A stretch of 64,000 nt of DNA from Flammeovirga sp. EKP202 (GCF_014534745.1 NZ_JACVVP010000014.1:1-64000), one strand, 5' to 3'; numbered from the stretch's first letter, positions 1 to 9,102 are shown. Numbers and translations are program-made. The notes: generated by a model from the letters alone, not told the origin.

Positions 1-2
1 AG

Positions 3-44
3 TAAATAATCATTATGTTATAAGTTAAACATAATGATTATTTA
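3..44. terminator. Perfect 17-bp hairpin at left window edge
   Basis: Arms 3-19 (TAAATAATCATTATGTT) and 28-44 are perfect reverse complements around an 8-nt loop. It could be the bidirectional terminator of a gene lying left of the window. There is no clear T-run on either side, so the role is inferred. Confidence 0.4.
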
Positions 45-131
45 TTCAAATCTTAGTTTTGCGACAGCCCCCTACAGGTTAGTGCTATTATTGGAAGTTT
101 ACCGCTTTGTAGGGTGGGAATGCTTTTTGGT

Positions 132-208
132 TGATTGGTGATAAGTCTCAGACTTATACAAAACACTAGTTCTTAGTGACACCTTTCGGTTTGACACCAA
201 GAACAGTG
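132..208. repeat. Palindromic repeat family P, copy 1
   Basis: The segment ends in an imperfect hairpin (TTCTTAGTGACACC, a short loop containing TTTCGG, then GACACCAAGAA) followed by CAGTG. The preceding part (GATTGGTGATA...ACTTATACAA) recurs at 3100-3167, and ACCTTTCGGTTTGA...GAACAGTG recurs at 6871-6912. It lies just downstream of the minus-strand gene ending at 231. Confidence 0.5.
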
Positions 209-230
209 GGGTGTATAAAGTTCTTTTACC

Positions 231-1052
231 TTATTGATATGTAAATTCTTTTTTACCTTCTAACTTTGGAGTTGCATCTGGATCGCTAGTTTCTTGTATC
301 ATTACATACGTAGATTGAGTAGGGTAATTGTCTTCATCATATTGATATGAAACAGTATAGGTTTGAGTAGAATTATAACCATAAATGCGCTCATAATATT
401 GTTCAGTAACCTTTATCGCGTTATTAGCTGAATTAAAACTTTCACCACTCAGTCTTACTGAAAAAGAATTTTTATAATGCGTGTATGGGTTTATTCCATT
501 ATCATAAGTGACTTGAATTTCAGAACCTAATACAAATTCATCATCAATTTTAATATATGATTTGATGTTAATGGGATTGCCATTATCCCATGTATAAACA
601 CTTTTATAGTAAATTGTAGTGTTATCTTCAAGGTAAGACCAGTTTTCAATAGGTCTTTGATTATTATCTAAAATTACCGTATTGAGGTAGGAAGTTGACT
701 GATCAATGTCTGAAGTTTTAATATCCACTCGACTATCCTTGTATGTATATTCAATAATGAAATTATTATTGATGTAGCCGCTATTGCTCCTTCTTTTAAA
801 GGATCTTAATTGACCACTTTCTAGATAAATATAATCTGATAATTCTGTGAATCCATCATACTCATTCTCAAAATCAGTAATGAGAGAACTTAACTGATTC
901 TTTTCATTATAGGATATTGTAGAATGATATCCAGATATATCATCCTCATATTTTATTGAGATGAGATTTTTCTGTTTAATAGGGGGTGTTTCATCTTTAT
1001 CACATGCGATAAGTATGAATAGAAATGGCAGTAGATAGAGGAAGTTTTTCAT
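231..1052 (-). CDS. Putative lipoprotein, DUF4595-like repeat protein
   Basis: 273 aa. A short hydrophobic N-terminus ends in a lipobox with C17 followed by DKDE, so export and lipid anchoring are expected. The rest is a series of short Tyr/Asn-rich beta segments of the kind YDEDNYPTQSTY, as in DUF4595 or YD-type Bacteroidota lipoproteins. The 290-aa lipoprotein at 31400-32272 has the same plan (FNYDEDDYPLNAEL near its C-terminus) and is probably a distant relative. No enzymatic motif is seen. It is transcribed alone on the minus strand; palindromic repeats flank both ends. Function unknown; surface or periplasmic location is inferred from the signal. Confidence 0.75.
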   Translation of the reverse strand: MKNFLYLLPFLFILIACDKDETPPIKQKNLISIKYEDDISGYHSTISYNEKNQLSSLITDFENEYDGFTELSDYIYLESGQLRSFKRRSNSGYINNNFIIEYTYKDSRVDIKTSDIDQSTSYLNTVILDNNQRPIENWSYLEDNTTIYYKSVYTWDNGNPINIKSYIKIDDEFVLGSEIQVTYDNGINPYTHYKNSFSVRLSGESFNSANNAIKVTEQYYERIYGYNSTQTYTVSYQYDEDNYPTQSTYVMIQETSDPDATPKLEGKKEFTYQ

Positions 1053-1168
1053 TTTTAGTTTAAGTTGATGAATAGTTTTGCTGTTTAATTTGAAATAGTG
1101 AATATAATAAATACTTATCTACTTCCACTGTTCTTAGTAATGCTATTTAGATTTTTGAGGTAGATAAT

Positions 1169-1436
1169 AACTAAATTATCGTCAACTTCAATCGGACTTT
1201 CTGCAAGCATTTATAGGATCAACTTTCAAGCTTCCTTCTTCTTCATTTTTCCATTGATGAAAAATGAAGCAAAAAATCTAGGCTTTGAGGTCAAAAGCTA
1301 AATTTCATTCCTCTCGCCTAAATGATTTTAAACTCGCTTTACTCAAACAAAAAATCATTTTTAACGGCTCAATCCATGAAATTCTTAACGCTTTTCCCTT
1401 CAATGCCGATTTAGATACTACTAGATGATTACATGT
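1169..1436 (+). repeat. Dispersed repeat R, copy 1 (full-length)
   Basis: About 265 bp closely similar to 29256-29536 from CTAAATTATCGTCAACTT to ATTACATGT. It contains an internal 10-bp inverted repeat, AAATGATTTT (1320-1329) and AAAATCATTT (1351-1360). No open reading frame spans it. It fills most of the 444-bp gap between the genes ending at 1052 and 1497, together with a fragment of family P at 1126-1143. Partial copies in the other orientation lie at 26.4, 29.7 and 37.2 kb. Confidence 0.75.
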
Positions 1437-1478
1437 ATTATTCTTAGTGATGCCTAACAGTGATCACTAAGAATAATA
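1436..1478. repeat. Palindromic repeat family P, copy with perfect 16-bp arms
   Basis: Arms 1436-1451 (TATTATTCTTAGTGAT) and 1463-1478 are perfect reverse complements around the loop GCCTAACAGTG. The core TTAGTGAT-n-CCTAAC-n-ATCACTAA recurs at 21147-21180. It lies 19 nt beyond the stop codon of the minus-strand gene 1497-2942 and may act as its terminator, though no T-run follows. Confidence 0.65.
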
Positions 1479-1496
1479 GTCTGATAAAATGAAACC

Positions 1497-2942
1497 TTAT
1501 TGATCGATAGACTCATTTTTAAAACTTTTGATATAAAAGAGTTTCTCCTTTTTATTGTACTGACTCAACAAATAGCCTTTTTCAGCGATGAACAGCGAAG
1601 GATAATAAATGTTCTTATCAGAATTTAATTTTATGATGTCATTTAATTTGTCTAGAGAGGAATTTTCCGTGATGTGCTTACAGTTTTGTGGATCTATTAT
1701 TGTATTGAAATAATAATATTTATAGCTGAATTCAGGGTTGTTACTTGGAGTACTTACCTCGGTTACAGGGTCATAGTCTGAACCATATGTAATTTTTTCT
1801 TTTACACCTCCAATGGTAACACCCAAATTATTATCTAATTTATAAACTGACAAACTAAGGTCTGATGCAGAAATCTTTTTCAAAAACTGCTTTGTTTTTT
1901 TGATAGTGTCCAGTTCAATATTGTTTTGGGTTAAAAGAGCGTTTTGCCAGTTAAAACCTTTTTGAAAAAAAGGAGAATTTTTCCAGGTAATGTCTTCTTT
2001 TTCATTGACTTCAAAATGATTAATCAATACCTTTTTTTTCATATCATTCACTCTTACAGATAAATTAGAACTGTTCCCCACGATTTGAAAAAGATAATCA
2101 TTCAATAGATAAGAGTTTGATTTTGTATAAGGTGAATTACTCAAATTATTATTAAAGCAGACTTCTATTTTATGGCTAAAATCAGAAAGGAAAATTGTGA
2201 TTAATTTTGTTTCGTTATTCTCATGATCCAGTGTAATTACGATTTTTTTATCGTTTTGGTATAGCTTATGTTTTTTAGATGTATCTGTAATAGAATTTAG
2301 TTTGTTGATATCTATTTTTTGAAGGTTGAAAAGTGTTTTAGAATAATTGTCAGCATGTTCCACTAATACATCAAATAATGTCTTCTTCTCTGTTTTTGAA
2401 AAATTATAATAGGAAAGATCTACGGTATAAGTATTAGAAACTTGATTACCTGTAAACTCATAGGCTTTAATAATTGAACTAGAGTTAACGAGGGTGAATA
2501 CGAAAAACTTATCTTTAATGCAGAGTGTTTCCAAGAACTCTTCCTTTTTCAGCTTAATAGGCATTTTCACTTCTTCCCCATAGGATGATAATATAGATTT
2601 GACTAGGAACTTGCTCTTTCTTTCGTTCGAAAAAAAATAATGATGTCCAGTTTCATCAATATTGCAACCTATTAAAATATTAAGTTTTTTATCTGGGATC
2701 GTGATAGAGGAGGAGTCAACTAGCTGATAAGTATCTTTGTCTACTAAGTAGCTGTAGATGTTTTCTGTGTCATTTAAAAAATATGTGATTTGATCATCAC
2801 TCTTATACAGAAGTGAATTATTTCCATCATTTGTTTTGTATGGTTTACGTAACTCAATTTTCTTTTTAAGCAGAATTTCTTGTGCATAAATAGTATTCAT
2901 TGTGAGTAGTACCACACCCATTAAAAAAAAGGTTTTTAGCAT
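1497..2942 (-). CDS. Secreted protein of unknown function (481 aa)
   Basis: 481 aa. The N-terminal 21 residues form a classical signal peptide ending TIYAQ, so the protein is exported. After that it is rich in Lys, Asn and Ser with alternating hydrophobic beta segments spaced like a propeller or other all-beta fold (for example YSYLVDKDTYQLVDSS, then HYFFSNERKSKFLVKS). No recognised catalytic motif, no T9SS tail and no membrane segment beyond the signal are visible. The general style resembles the unfinished secreted protein starting at 63075. It is a single minus-strand gene with a 16-bp hairpin close to its stop. I do not recognise a family. Confidence 0.7.
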   Translation of the reverse strand: MLKTFFLMGVVLLTMNTIYAQEILLKKKIELRKPYKTNDGNNSLLYKSDDQITYFLNDTENIYSYLVDKDTYQLVDSSSITIPDKKLNILIGCNIDETGHHYFFSNERKSKFLVKSILSSYGEEVKMPIKLKKEEFLETLCIKDKFFVFTLVNSSSIIKAYEFTGNQVSNTYTVDLSYYNFSKTEKKTLFDVLVEHADNYSKTLFNLQKIDINKLNSITDTSKKHKLYQNDKKIVITLDHENNETKLITIFLSDFSHKIEVCFNNNLSNSPYTKSNSYLLNDYLFQIVGNSSNLSVRVNDMKKKVLINHFEVNEKEDITWKNSPFFQKGFNWQNALLTQNNIELDTIKKTKQFLKKISASDLSLSVYKLDNNLGVTIGGVKEKITYGSDYDPVTEVSTPSNNPEFSYKYYYFNTIIDPQNCKHITENSSLDKLNDIIKLNSDKNIYYPSLFIAEKGYLLSQYNKKEKLFYIKSFKNESIDQ

Positions 2943-3375
2943 GATATTTAGGCTAAGTAAGATTAAAAAGTTTGTAATATTTTTGAAATTTAAATAAAAA
3001 CTAATTCTGATGAAAGCATTTCAATTCTTTACCATATCAAATGGATTTGAGGTCAATGGAAGCTTGTGGTTTACGGACTATTAGAAGTTCGATTTGGATG
3101 ATTGGTGATATCTCACACTTATACAATGTGGTAGTTCTTGCCTAACGACTTAATACCAAAAACAGTGAGTATTATAATCAAAAGTCAATCAATGAGATGT
3201 CTTTCCCAAAGCCGACCATTTCAATTATGGGGCTACTAAAAAAATATTTCAAACATGCTCTTAATTCCTTTGTTGTGCAAGTGGTATTAATATATGTGTT
3301 TATATTATCGTAATACTTAATAGATCTGTATATTTGCTCGAGATCTAATTTTATATTTTTAGCCTAAAGCAAAAG
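2943..3375. other. Intergenic region with P- and Q-type repeat remnants
   Basis: 433 bp between divergent genes. It holds a P-family copy (3100-3167, similar to 132-208) and, near 3218-3236, the word CATTTCAATTATGGG, which is also found in the palindrome at 13819-13836. The promoter of the next gene lies at 3329-3336. No coding potential seen. Confidence 0.5.
3329..3336 (+). promoter_or_regulatory. Promoter -7 element of the 446-aa lipoprotein gene
   Basis: TATATTTG matches the Bacteroidota -7 consensus TAnnTTTG and lies 39 nt before the ATG at 3376. The surrounding stretch (ACTTAATAgATCTGTATATTTGC) is almost the same as that in front of the paralogous gene at 29981, so the promoter was duplicated with the gene or is under selection. 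Confidence 0.6.
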
Positions 3376-4716
3376 ATGACCAAGTATTTAATTTTACTCC
3401 TTATTACAGGACTGACATCATGTGTATCTTCTTCTCCTCGAAGTTTGAAAAAAACAGATTTGACCCAACCGAAGAAGGTTCAAGTCATCCAAAGTCATCA
3501 TGATATCTCAAGTGAAAAAGGAAAGTTTTCAATAGAATATTTTGATGATTACTCCTACAATATCTATAAATATAACGAGCAAAATGTAATTGCAGATGCC
3601 GAGTTTATAGATGACAAAGGTGAGGTGTATTGGAACTATGAAAGTACTTTTAACTCCTCTGGAAATGTAACCACTGTTTCGATTTTTGTGAGAGGAAAAC
3701 TCAATACATTAATGAGGAACAAAATTGTAGATGGTTTAGTTGTAGAAGAGATTTATTATGATGATGAGGATCAAATTAAATACTCAAATTTAAAGGAATA
3801 CAACAGCGATAAGACCATCTCTAAAAAGACTGATTTAGATGCTGAGGGTAAAGTAGTGCTAGTTACCGAATGTGATTATAAGGAAGGTAAGCCGATATTA
3901 ATGACTAAAAAACTTCCTTCCGGTAAAGTAAAAGAGACCATAAAAATTGAGAATAATTCTTTTGGTGATGCAATAAAAGAGGAGGAATTCAATCCTGAGA
4001 AAGAAGACACTAGGGTAGTCTATTATGAATATGAGTATGACCAAAATGAAAATTGGATACGTCAATATATATACAATAAAGATCGAATATTGGTTGGTGT
4101 AAATGTTAGGCATATTACTTATTCTGATGAAAATAAGATGATGACGGAGTCTGACATTTTGGGTGAGTGGTTTATATTAGGAAAGGAAAATAATGGATTC
4201 ACCTTTAATGAGAACCACACTTTTTATTTGGATGATAAGTCGGATAAATTGGGTTCTTGGTCATTTAATGCTAAAAAGAGTGTACTCACTTTAAAGGAAA
4301 TGGACGGAAATGAAAGAGAGATGGAATTCAATTGTGAATTAAAAGGTGGATTATTACTTTTTTCTAAGGATGATGAAGAAAAGGTGATGAGGTTAGAGAA
4401 AAGGTCTACAATCATTGAGGATAAGTATACGATTAAGGTTGCAGAAAAGGCATTTTTAGGAAAATGGAAAGTAGTGAAAGGAGAAGAAAAAACGATTGAA
4501 TTTTTACCGGATCATGAATTGATCATCACCTCTACAAACAACGAAACTCTAAAAGGATATTGGGGTTTTGATTTTGAAAAGGCACTCTTTCATATGAAAA
4601 AAGGATCTGAAGAATTAAATGAATATCCTTACTTTTTTGAGGAAGGACAATTGAAGTTTTACAATCATTCCTTAGAAGAAGTGCTGACGTTGGAACCAAT
4701 ACAAACAATGCTTTAG
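3376..4716 (+). CDS. Lipoprotein, 446 aa, with two C-terminal lipocalin-like repeats (paralog A)
   Basis: 446 aa with a lipobox at C16 (ITGLTSC). Residues about 45-250 carry short YD-like beta segments (EYFDDYSYNIYKYNEQN, YYDDEDQIKYSNLKEY). Two similar modules follow: about 258-350 begins ILGEWFILGKENNGFTF and contains GSWSFNAKKSVLTL; about 362-446 begins FLGKWKVVKGEEKTIEF and contains GYWGFDFEKALFHM. This G-x-W...F...G-x-W pattern is that of small lipocalin-like Bacteroidota modules. A paralog of exactly the same length lies at 29981-31321, with a conserved promoter. Function unknown; outer-membrane or periplasmic attachment is inferred. A bidirectional terminator follows at 4753-4792. Confidence 0.75.
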   Translation: MTKYLILLLITGLTSCVSSSPRSLKKTDLTQPKKVQVIQSHHDISSEKGKFSIEYFDDYSYNIYKYNEQNVIADAEFIDDKGEVYWNYESTFNSSGNVTTVSIFVRGKLNTLMRNKIVDGLVVEEIYYDDEDQIKYSNLKEYNSDKTISKKTDLDAEGKVVLVTECDYKEGKPILMTKKLPSGKVKETIKIENNSFGDAIKEEEFNPEKEDTRVVYYEYEYDQNENWIRQYIYNKDRILVGVNVRHITYSDENKMMTESDILGEWFILGKENNGFTFNENHTFYLDDKSDKLGSWSFNAKKSVLTLKEMDGNEREMEFNCELKGGLLLFSKDDEEKVMRLEKRSTIIEDKYTIKVAEKAFLGKWKVVKGEEKTIEFLPDHELIITSTNNETLKGYWGFDFEKALFHMKKGSEELNEYPYFFEEGQLKFYNHSLEEVLTLEPIQTML

Positions 4717-4752
4717 TGTAGGTACAACTTATAGAATAACAGCTCATAAAAG

Positions 4753-4800
4753 GAAGGTCATTTAGAGGAACAATTCATTCTAAATGACCTTCTGTTTTAT
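4753..4800. terminator. Bidirectional terminator between convergent genes
   Basis: Perfect 14-bp stem: GAAGGTCATTTAGA (4753-4766) pairs with 4779-4792 around a 12-nt loop. TGTTTTAT follows on the plus side and CCTTTTAT on the minus side. It separates the lipoprotein gene ending at 4716 from the BCCT gene ending at 4818. A further 20-bp palindrome (4803-4822) covers the BCCT stop codon. Confidence 0.8.
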
Positions 4801-4817
4801 ATTTTAGTCTTTAAAGA

Positions 4818-6401
4818 CTAAACTTCAATAATATCCTTTTTGTCTTCTCCTTTTAATATATAATACTTTTTGTAATAGTCATTTACGGCTTTGTAAAAAC
4901 TAAAGCACATAACGATGATGAGTACAGCAAAAGGTAATCCTGATAAGACGGTTGCTGTTTGAATGGCCGCTAATCCACCGCCTAATAATAATACGCCAGC
5001 AATTAAACCTTCCATAGAAGCCCAAAATACTTTTTGTGATTTAGGTGCATCATGTCTTCCTCCCGAGGTGAGCATATCTACCACAAATGACCCAGAATCA
5101 GAAGAGGTCACAAAGAAAAGTGTTACCAAAATGATGGTAAGCACAGAGGTTAATTTAGTCAAAGGATATTGTTCCAATAAATAATAAATGGCCGTAGAAA
5201 AATCTTTATTTACCGCCTCAGTAATGGTATGATTTCCTAATAATTCTTGGTAAAGAGCACTTCCTCCAAAGATTGAAAACCAGAAAAAAGTCAGCAAAGT
5301 AGGTACTAATATCACCCCAAAAACAAATTCTCTGATCGTTCGCCCTTTAGAAATTCTGGCGATAAAAATACCAACAAAAGGAGACCATGAAACCCACCAA
5401 GCCCAATAAAAGATGGTCCATTGGTTCTGCCAAGTATTTACTTCTCCAACCCCTTCGTATGAATTGGTCCAAAAACCCATTTCAAAGAAATTGAATAGAT
5501 AAAATCCTACATTTTGAACAAATGCCTTCAATAGGAAAACCGTAGGACCTATTGCAATTACTAATATCAATAACACAAAAGCGAGTTTCATGCTAAATTC
5601 ACTTAAAAATCGAATTCCTTTTTCTAAACCTAATATCAAAGAAAGTGTAGCAAAACCGGTGATAACGGCTATTAATACCAATTGTATGGAGGTAGTAGAA
5701 GGAATATCAAATAAATAAGTAAGCCCAGAATTGATTTGTTGTACTCCAAAACCTAGGGAAGAGGCCAAGCCAAATAAGGTGGCAATGACTGCAATGACAT
5801 CAATAATATCACCCAATAAACCATAAATTTTATTTCCGAAAATGGGATGAAATATGGAGCGAATGGTGAGAGGAAGTTTGAGGTTGAAAGTGAAAAATGC
5901 TAACGCTAATCCTACAAAAGCATAAAGCGACCAAGCATGAAATCCCCAATGCATTAATGATAAACTTATGGCTAATTCTGCTGCTTTGGCAGGAGATTCT
6001 GTATTACTGATAAAAGGATTATTGTTGAAATGTGAGATGGGTTCTCCTACTGACCAAAACAATAAACCAATTCCCATACCTGCACTAAATAACATCGCAA
6101 ACCAAGACCCTTTGGAAAAATCTGCTTTGGCATCAATACCACCAATTTTTATTTTTCCGAACTTACTAACCCCTAGATAAAGCGTGTACATAAATACGAA
6201 ATTCACTAAAAGTATAAATAACCACCCGACACTATTAGATACGTTGATTTGTGTTAGTTTGAACCAATCTTCCATTGATTTGCCTTTAATGAATGTAGCG
6301 GCAACCAATATTGAGATAATAAAAATTGAAGATAGTGACACAGTAGCATTCGCTTTTATGCCCATAAAAGTTTTTTTATCACTTCGTACGTGACCTTTCA
6401 T
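4818..6401 (-). CDS. BCCT-family transporter (betaine/carnitine/choline type)
   Basis: 527 aa, the usual BCCT length, with about 12 hydrophobic helices. Family hallmarks are seen: GMGIGLLFWSVGEPISHF, MHWGFHAWSLYAFVGLA and the Trp-rich signature FYWAWWVSWSPFVGIFIARIS followed by GRTIREF. BCCT proteins import quaternary ammonium osmolytes such as glycine betaine or choline with Na+ or H+ across the inner membrane. The exact substrate cannot be read from the sequence. It is a single gene; no betaine synthesis genes are nearby. The start MKGHVRSDKK gives a short cytosolic N-terminus before the first helix. Osmoprotection in a marine setting is the likely role. Confidence 0.92.
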   Translation of the reverse strand: MKGHVRSDKKTFMGIKANATVSLSSIFIISILVAATFIKGKSMEDWFKLTQINVSNSVGWLFILLVNFVFMYTLYLGVSKFGKIKIGGIDAKADFSKGSWFAMLFSAGMGIGLLFWSVGEPISHFNNNPFISNTESPAKAAELAISLSLMHWGFHAWSLYAFVGLALAFFTFNLKLPLTIRSIFHPIFGNKIYGLLGDIIDVIAVIATLFGLASSLGFGVQQINSGLTYLFDIPSTTSIQLVLIAVITGFATLSLILGLEKGIRFLSEFSMKLAFVLLILVIAIGPTVFLLKAFVQNVGFYLFNFFEMGFWTNSYEGVGEVNTWQNQWTIFYWAWWVSWSPFVGIFIARISKGRTIREFVFGVILVPTLLTFFWFSIFGGSALYQELLGNHTITEAVNKDFSTAIYYLLEQYPLTKLTSVLTIILVTLFFVTSSDSGSFVVDMLTSGGRHDAPKSQKVFWASMEGLIAGVLLLGGGLAAIQTATVLSGLPFAVLIIVMCFSFYKAVNDYYKKYYILKGEDKKDIIEV

Positions 6402-6976
6402 AATAAGATTTTTTTGATGCTAAAGTCATAGGCATTTTAGGCGCAATAACTTTATGGTAATTGACATCAGTAACCGAATGGTTAGAAAGAGGGGAACCCT
6501 ATCCAGAGATATTGGCTTTGAGAAAACGTAGTGTTTTCATGTCTTTTTGCTCAAAGTAATTAGGTGTACCAAGCAAAAGAACTACATCAATGTACCTTTT
6601 TTATTTTCAGTACAATACTACATTTCTTTTGAGTTGAATGAAAAAAGATGGTTTATTTAATTGTTATTAAAGCCAAATGTCAATAGATCAGTGATTTCAA
6701 TTCTTGAGATATTTTGTCCAATGTCATTGCTTAAGTGACTTTAGGAGTATTGTACGTTTTTTGAATATAAAACTGCATCTCTTCTTCCATTTTGCCACAA
6801 GATGTGACAAAATTACTTTCGGTGTGGAGTTTCACTCGCCTTCTTATGAATACTTTTTTATAGGGTTATATTGTTCTAAGTAAAACCTTTCGGTTTGATA
6901 TCTGGAACAGTGAAGGGGGATGATAAGAAACCAGTATTTTATCTTTAAAAATGTAATTTGTTTATTTTATAATACG
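6402..6976. other. Intergenic region between divergent genes
   Basis: 575 bp without coding potential. It contains a P-family copy at 6871-6912 (ACCTTTCGGTTTGA...GAACAGTG, as at 181-208) and a short hairpin near 6792-6818 (TTTTGCCAC / GTGACAAAA). Nothing else was recognised, and no riboswitch motif was seen upstream of the BCCT gene. Confidence 0.45.
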
Positions 6977-6984
6977 TAACTTTG
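6977..6984 (+). promoter_or_regulatory. Promoter -7 element that decides the start at 7015
   Basis: TAACTTTG fits the Bacteroidota -7 consensus; a TTG lies at 6958-6960 (16-nt spacing, short of the ideal 19). Because transcription would begin near 6991, the in-frame TTG at 6982 and ATG at 6985 cannot be the translation start, which supports the ATG at 7015. Confidence 0.6.
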
Positions 6985-7014
6985 ATGATTATTATAGATA
7001 TCAACTCTGATTTC

Positions 7015-9102
7015 ATGAAATTAAAGCAAACTTACTTATTAGCATCAATATTAATTGTGATTTCAATGAATGTTGTTGCACAAACTCCAATCGGATTTAT
7101 TACGGATATTGAGGGAACGCCACTTAACGGAATTACTTCTTTTTTTAATCAGAATTATTCTAACAAATTAATAATATCAAACTCTTTATATGGATACAAT
7201 TGGGGCAAAATTTATCTAAAAGATGGGACTGTACAAGATGGACTATTGAAGGTGAATAAAGTAAGTGTATCCTTTAAGCCTAACACTTTAGAATATACAG
7301 AAGCGAAAACTTATAAAGTTAAAAATATAGAGAAAGTGGTCGTAGGAACGGACTTATTTTTGAAGGCAAAAAATATTCAAGTACGTAATAAAATAGTAAA
7401 GGAGGCTTTAGTTAAATATCTGTTTGCTTTTGATGGAATAGAATATGGAGAGTATTATCATACAAAGTCCAATAATAATATTTATGAAATATATTGGAGA
7501 GAAATAGGTTCTGAACAGTGGAATAGATTAGACTATGAAAATAAATTGCTGTTAGATCACACTTTTGGTTATGATTCACTTTCAGCGAGTGCCGTAAAAT
7601 CCTTTAATGTTAGTTCAAAACAAAAAGAGTTTCAACGAGGAATTATTACTTTTAAAACAAACGAAACCATTCCTGTTTATTTCAGATCACAGGGAAAGAA
7701 AATTTTTTATAAAGAATCTATAACAAATATTATAGAAGAAGAACTTGAACCAACATCCCTAAAGTACTTAACAACAGAAAAAGATTCTATAATTATAATA
7801 GATTCATATAGTTATATTGTTGAGAGTGTAAAGTATAACAAGAAAGGAAAATTCTATGCAAGGTTTCTCATGAGTAATGATACATTGACTTTTGTACAGA
7901 CTTTAGGTAATTCTCCACAAACTTTACAATCGTCAAAAGGTGAAAATGAATGGATGAAAATAACAGAATATAATGCTGATTATTTAGAAAATAATCCACA
8001 AAAGACATACAGTAGAAAGAAGAATATTGATTACACTCTTTTACATGAGACAAACTCCATAAAAGAACTATTAAATTATATTTTAATTAGAAGATTCAAA
8101 TCACTTTATCTATCTCAGGAAAAGACTTTTTATAATAAGTCTTGGGTGAGTTTAACAAAGGAAGAAACTAATTATTATTCAAAAGTTACAGCATTTAATG
8201 ACACTTTTTATGAGATGTCATATTTCATTGAAGATAATCTTATCGCTAAAATTAACTATAAACATGATATTAAGAATGCCTTTGATAAAACAGGTGATTA
8301 TTCATTATATCAAAATGGTAAATTGTCTTGTAATTCAAAATATGATTTACAAGAAGAAAAATACTTTATAGATATATTTTACCCAAATTCAGATCAGCTG
8401 TTTTATTCTTATTCATTTGAAAAAAATACAGATACCAAACCTGTATATCATTATACTCAAATGTATAGAGAGAATGGTGAAGAGGTATCTTTAGAAGGAG
8501 AAGTAGAATTTTTTGATGCTATACAGGAGAAAACACTTTATAATGTTTACGAGGAAAATAAATTGATTACGTCCTATTTTAAAGAAGGAGAAAGTAAATA
8601 TTATTATATCACAGATACAACTGCAAAAATTGATTTACTTAAAACTAATTTAGCTTTTATGGACGAATTTGATGCCTCAAAAGTTCAAACTAGTTTTCAA
8701 GAAAATTATATAGGGACAACTTTTTTGGTGGCAGATGTAGATAAAAAAGGTGAAATTTCAAGGATTTCGATTGAAGGTAGTTTACACTCTGATTTTGATC
8801 AAGAAATCAAAAGAGTAATGAAAGTATTATTTCAGAAAGGGAATTTAAAAATAAAAGCAAGTAGAAAAATAAATGTCTTTGACATTGATGAAAATGCTAG
8901 TTTAAGATGCGTTATTCCTTTAAGTTTTATTACTCAACCTTATAACTTATCACCTTATAATAATTATTTGAGACATCAGATGTTTTATGATGATTTTATG
9001 AGGAAATTACACAATGATCCTCATATACATAGTAATCCTCATGATTTAGAAGCGTTACAAAAATTTTATAATGATCTTTATAGAACCAATAGAACTCAAT
9101 AA
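7015..9102 (+). CDS. Secreted protein of unknown function with TonB-C-like terminal domain
   Basis: 695 aa from the ATG at 7015. This start places a clean signal peptide (MKLKQTYLLASILIVIS...VVAQ) at the N-terminus and leaves the promoter element 6977-6984 upstream. Residues about 30-250 are beta-rich, with phrases such as GKIYLKDGTVQDGLLKVNKV. The middle (about 340-550) has short YwqK-like segments. Near residue 565, FLVADVDKKGEISRISI followed by DFDQEIKRVMKVLF resembles the C-terminal domain of energy-transducing TonB-family proteins, where a VDKxG turn precedes a helix. That similarity is weak and inferred. No lipobox, no T9SS tail. Single gene on the plus strand. Confidence 0.7.
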   Translation: MKLKQTYLLASILIVISMNVVAQTPIGFITDIEGTPLNGITSFFNQNYSNKLIISNSLYGYNWGKIYLKDGTVQDGLLKVNKVSVSFKPNTLEYTEAKTYKVKNIEKVVVGTDLFLKAKNIQVRNKIVKEALVKYLFAFDGIEYGEYYHTKSNNNIYEIYWREIGSEQWNRLDYENKLLLDHTFGYDSLSASAVKSFNVSSKQKEFQRGIITFKTNETIPVYFRSQGKKIFYKESITNIIEEELEPTSLKYLTTEKDSIIIIDSYSYIVESVKYNKKGKFYARFLMSNDTLTFVQTLGNSPQTLQSSKGENEWMKITEYNADYLENNPQKTYSRKKNIDYTLLHETNSIKELLNYILIRRFKSLYLSQEKTFYNKSWVSLTKEETNYYSKVTAFNDTFYEMSYFIEDNLIAKINYKHDIKNAFDKTGDYSLYQNGKLSCNSKYDLQEEKYFIDIFYPNSDQLFYSYSFEKNTDTKPVYHYTQMYRENGEEVSLEGEVEFFDAIQEKTLYNVYEENKLITSYFKEGESKYYYITDTTAKIDLLKTNLAFMDEFDASKVQTSFQENYIGTTFLVADVDKKGEISRISIEGSLHSDFDQEIKRVMKVLFQKGNLKIKASRKINVFDIDENASLRCVIPLSFITQPYNLSPYNNYLRHQMFYDDFMRKLHNDPHIHSNPHDLEALQKFYNDLYRTNRTQ

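Noticed and set aside
6982-7014. Upstream TTG/ATG starts of the 695-aa secreted protein
   Set aside because: They overlap the promoter -7 box at 6977-6984 and would bury the signal peptide behind 11 extra residues.
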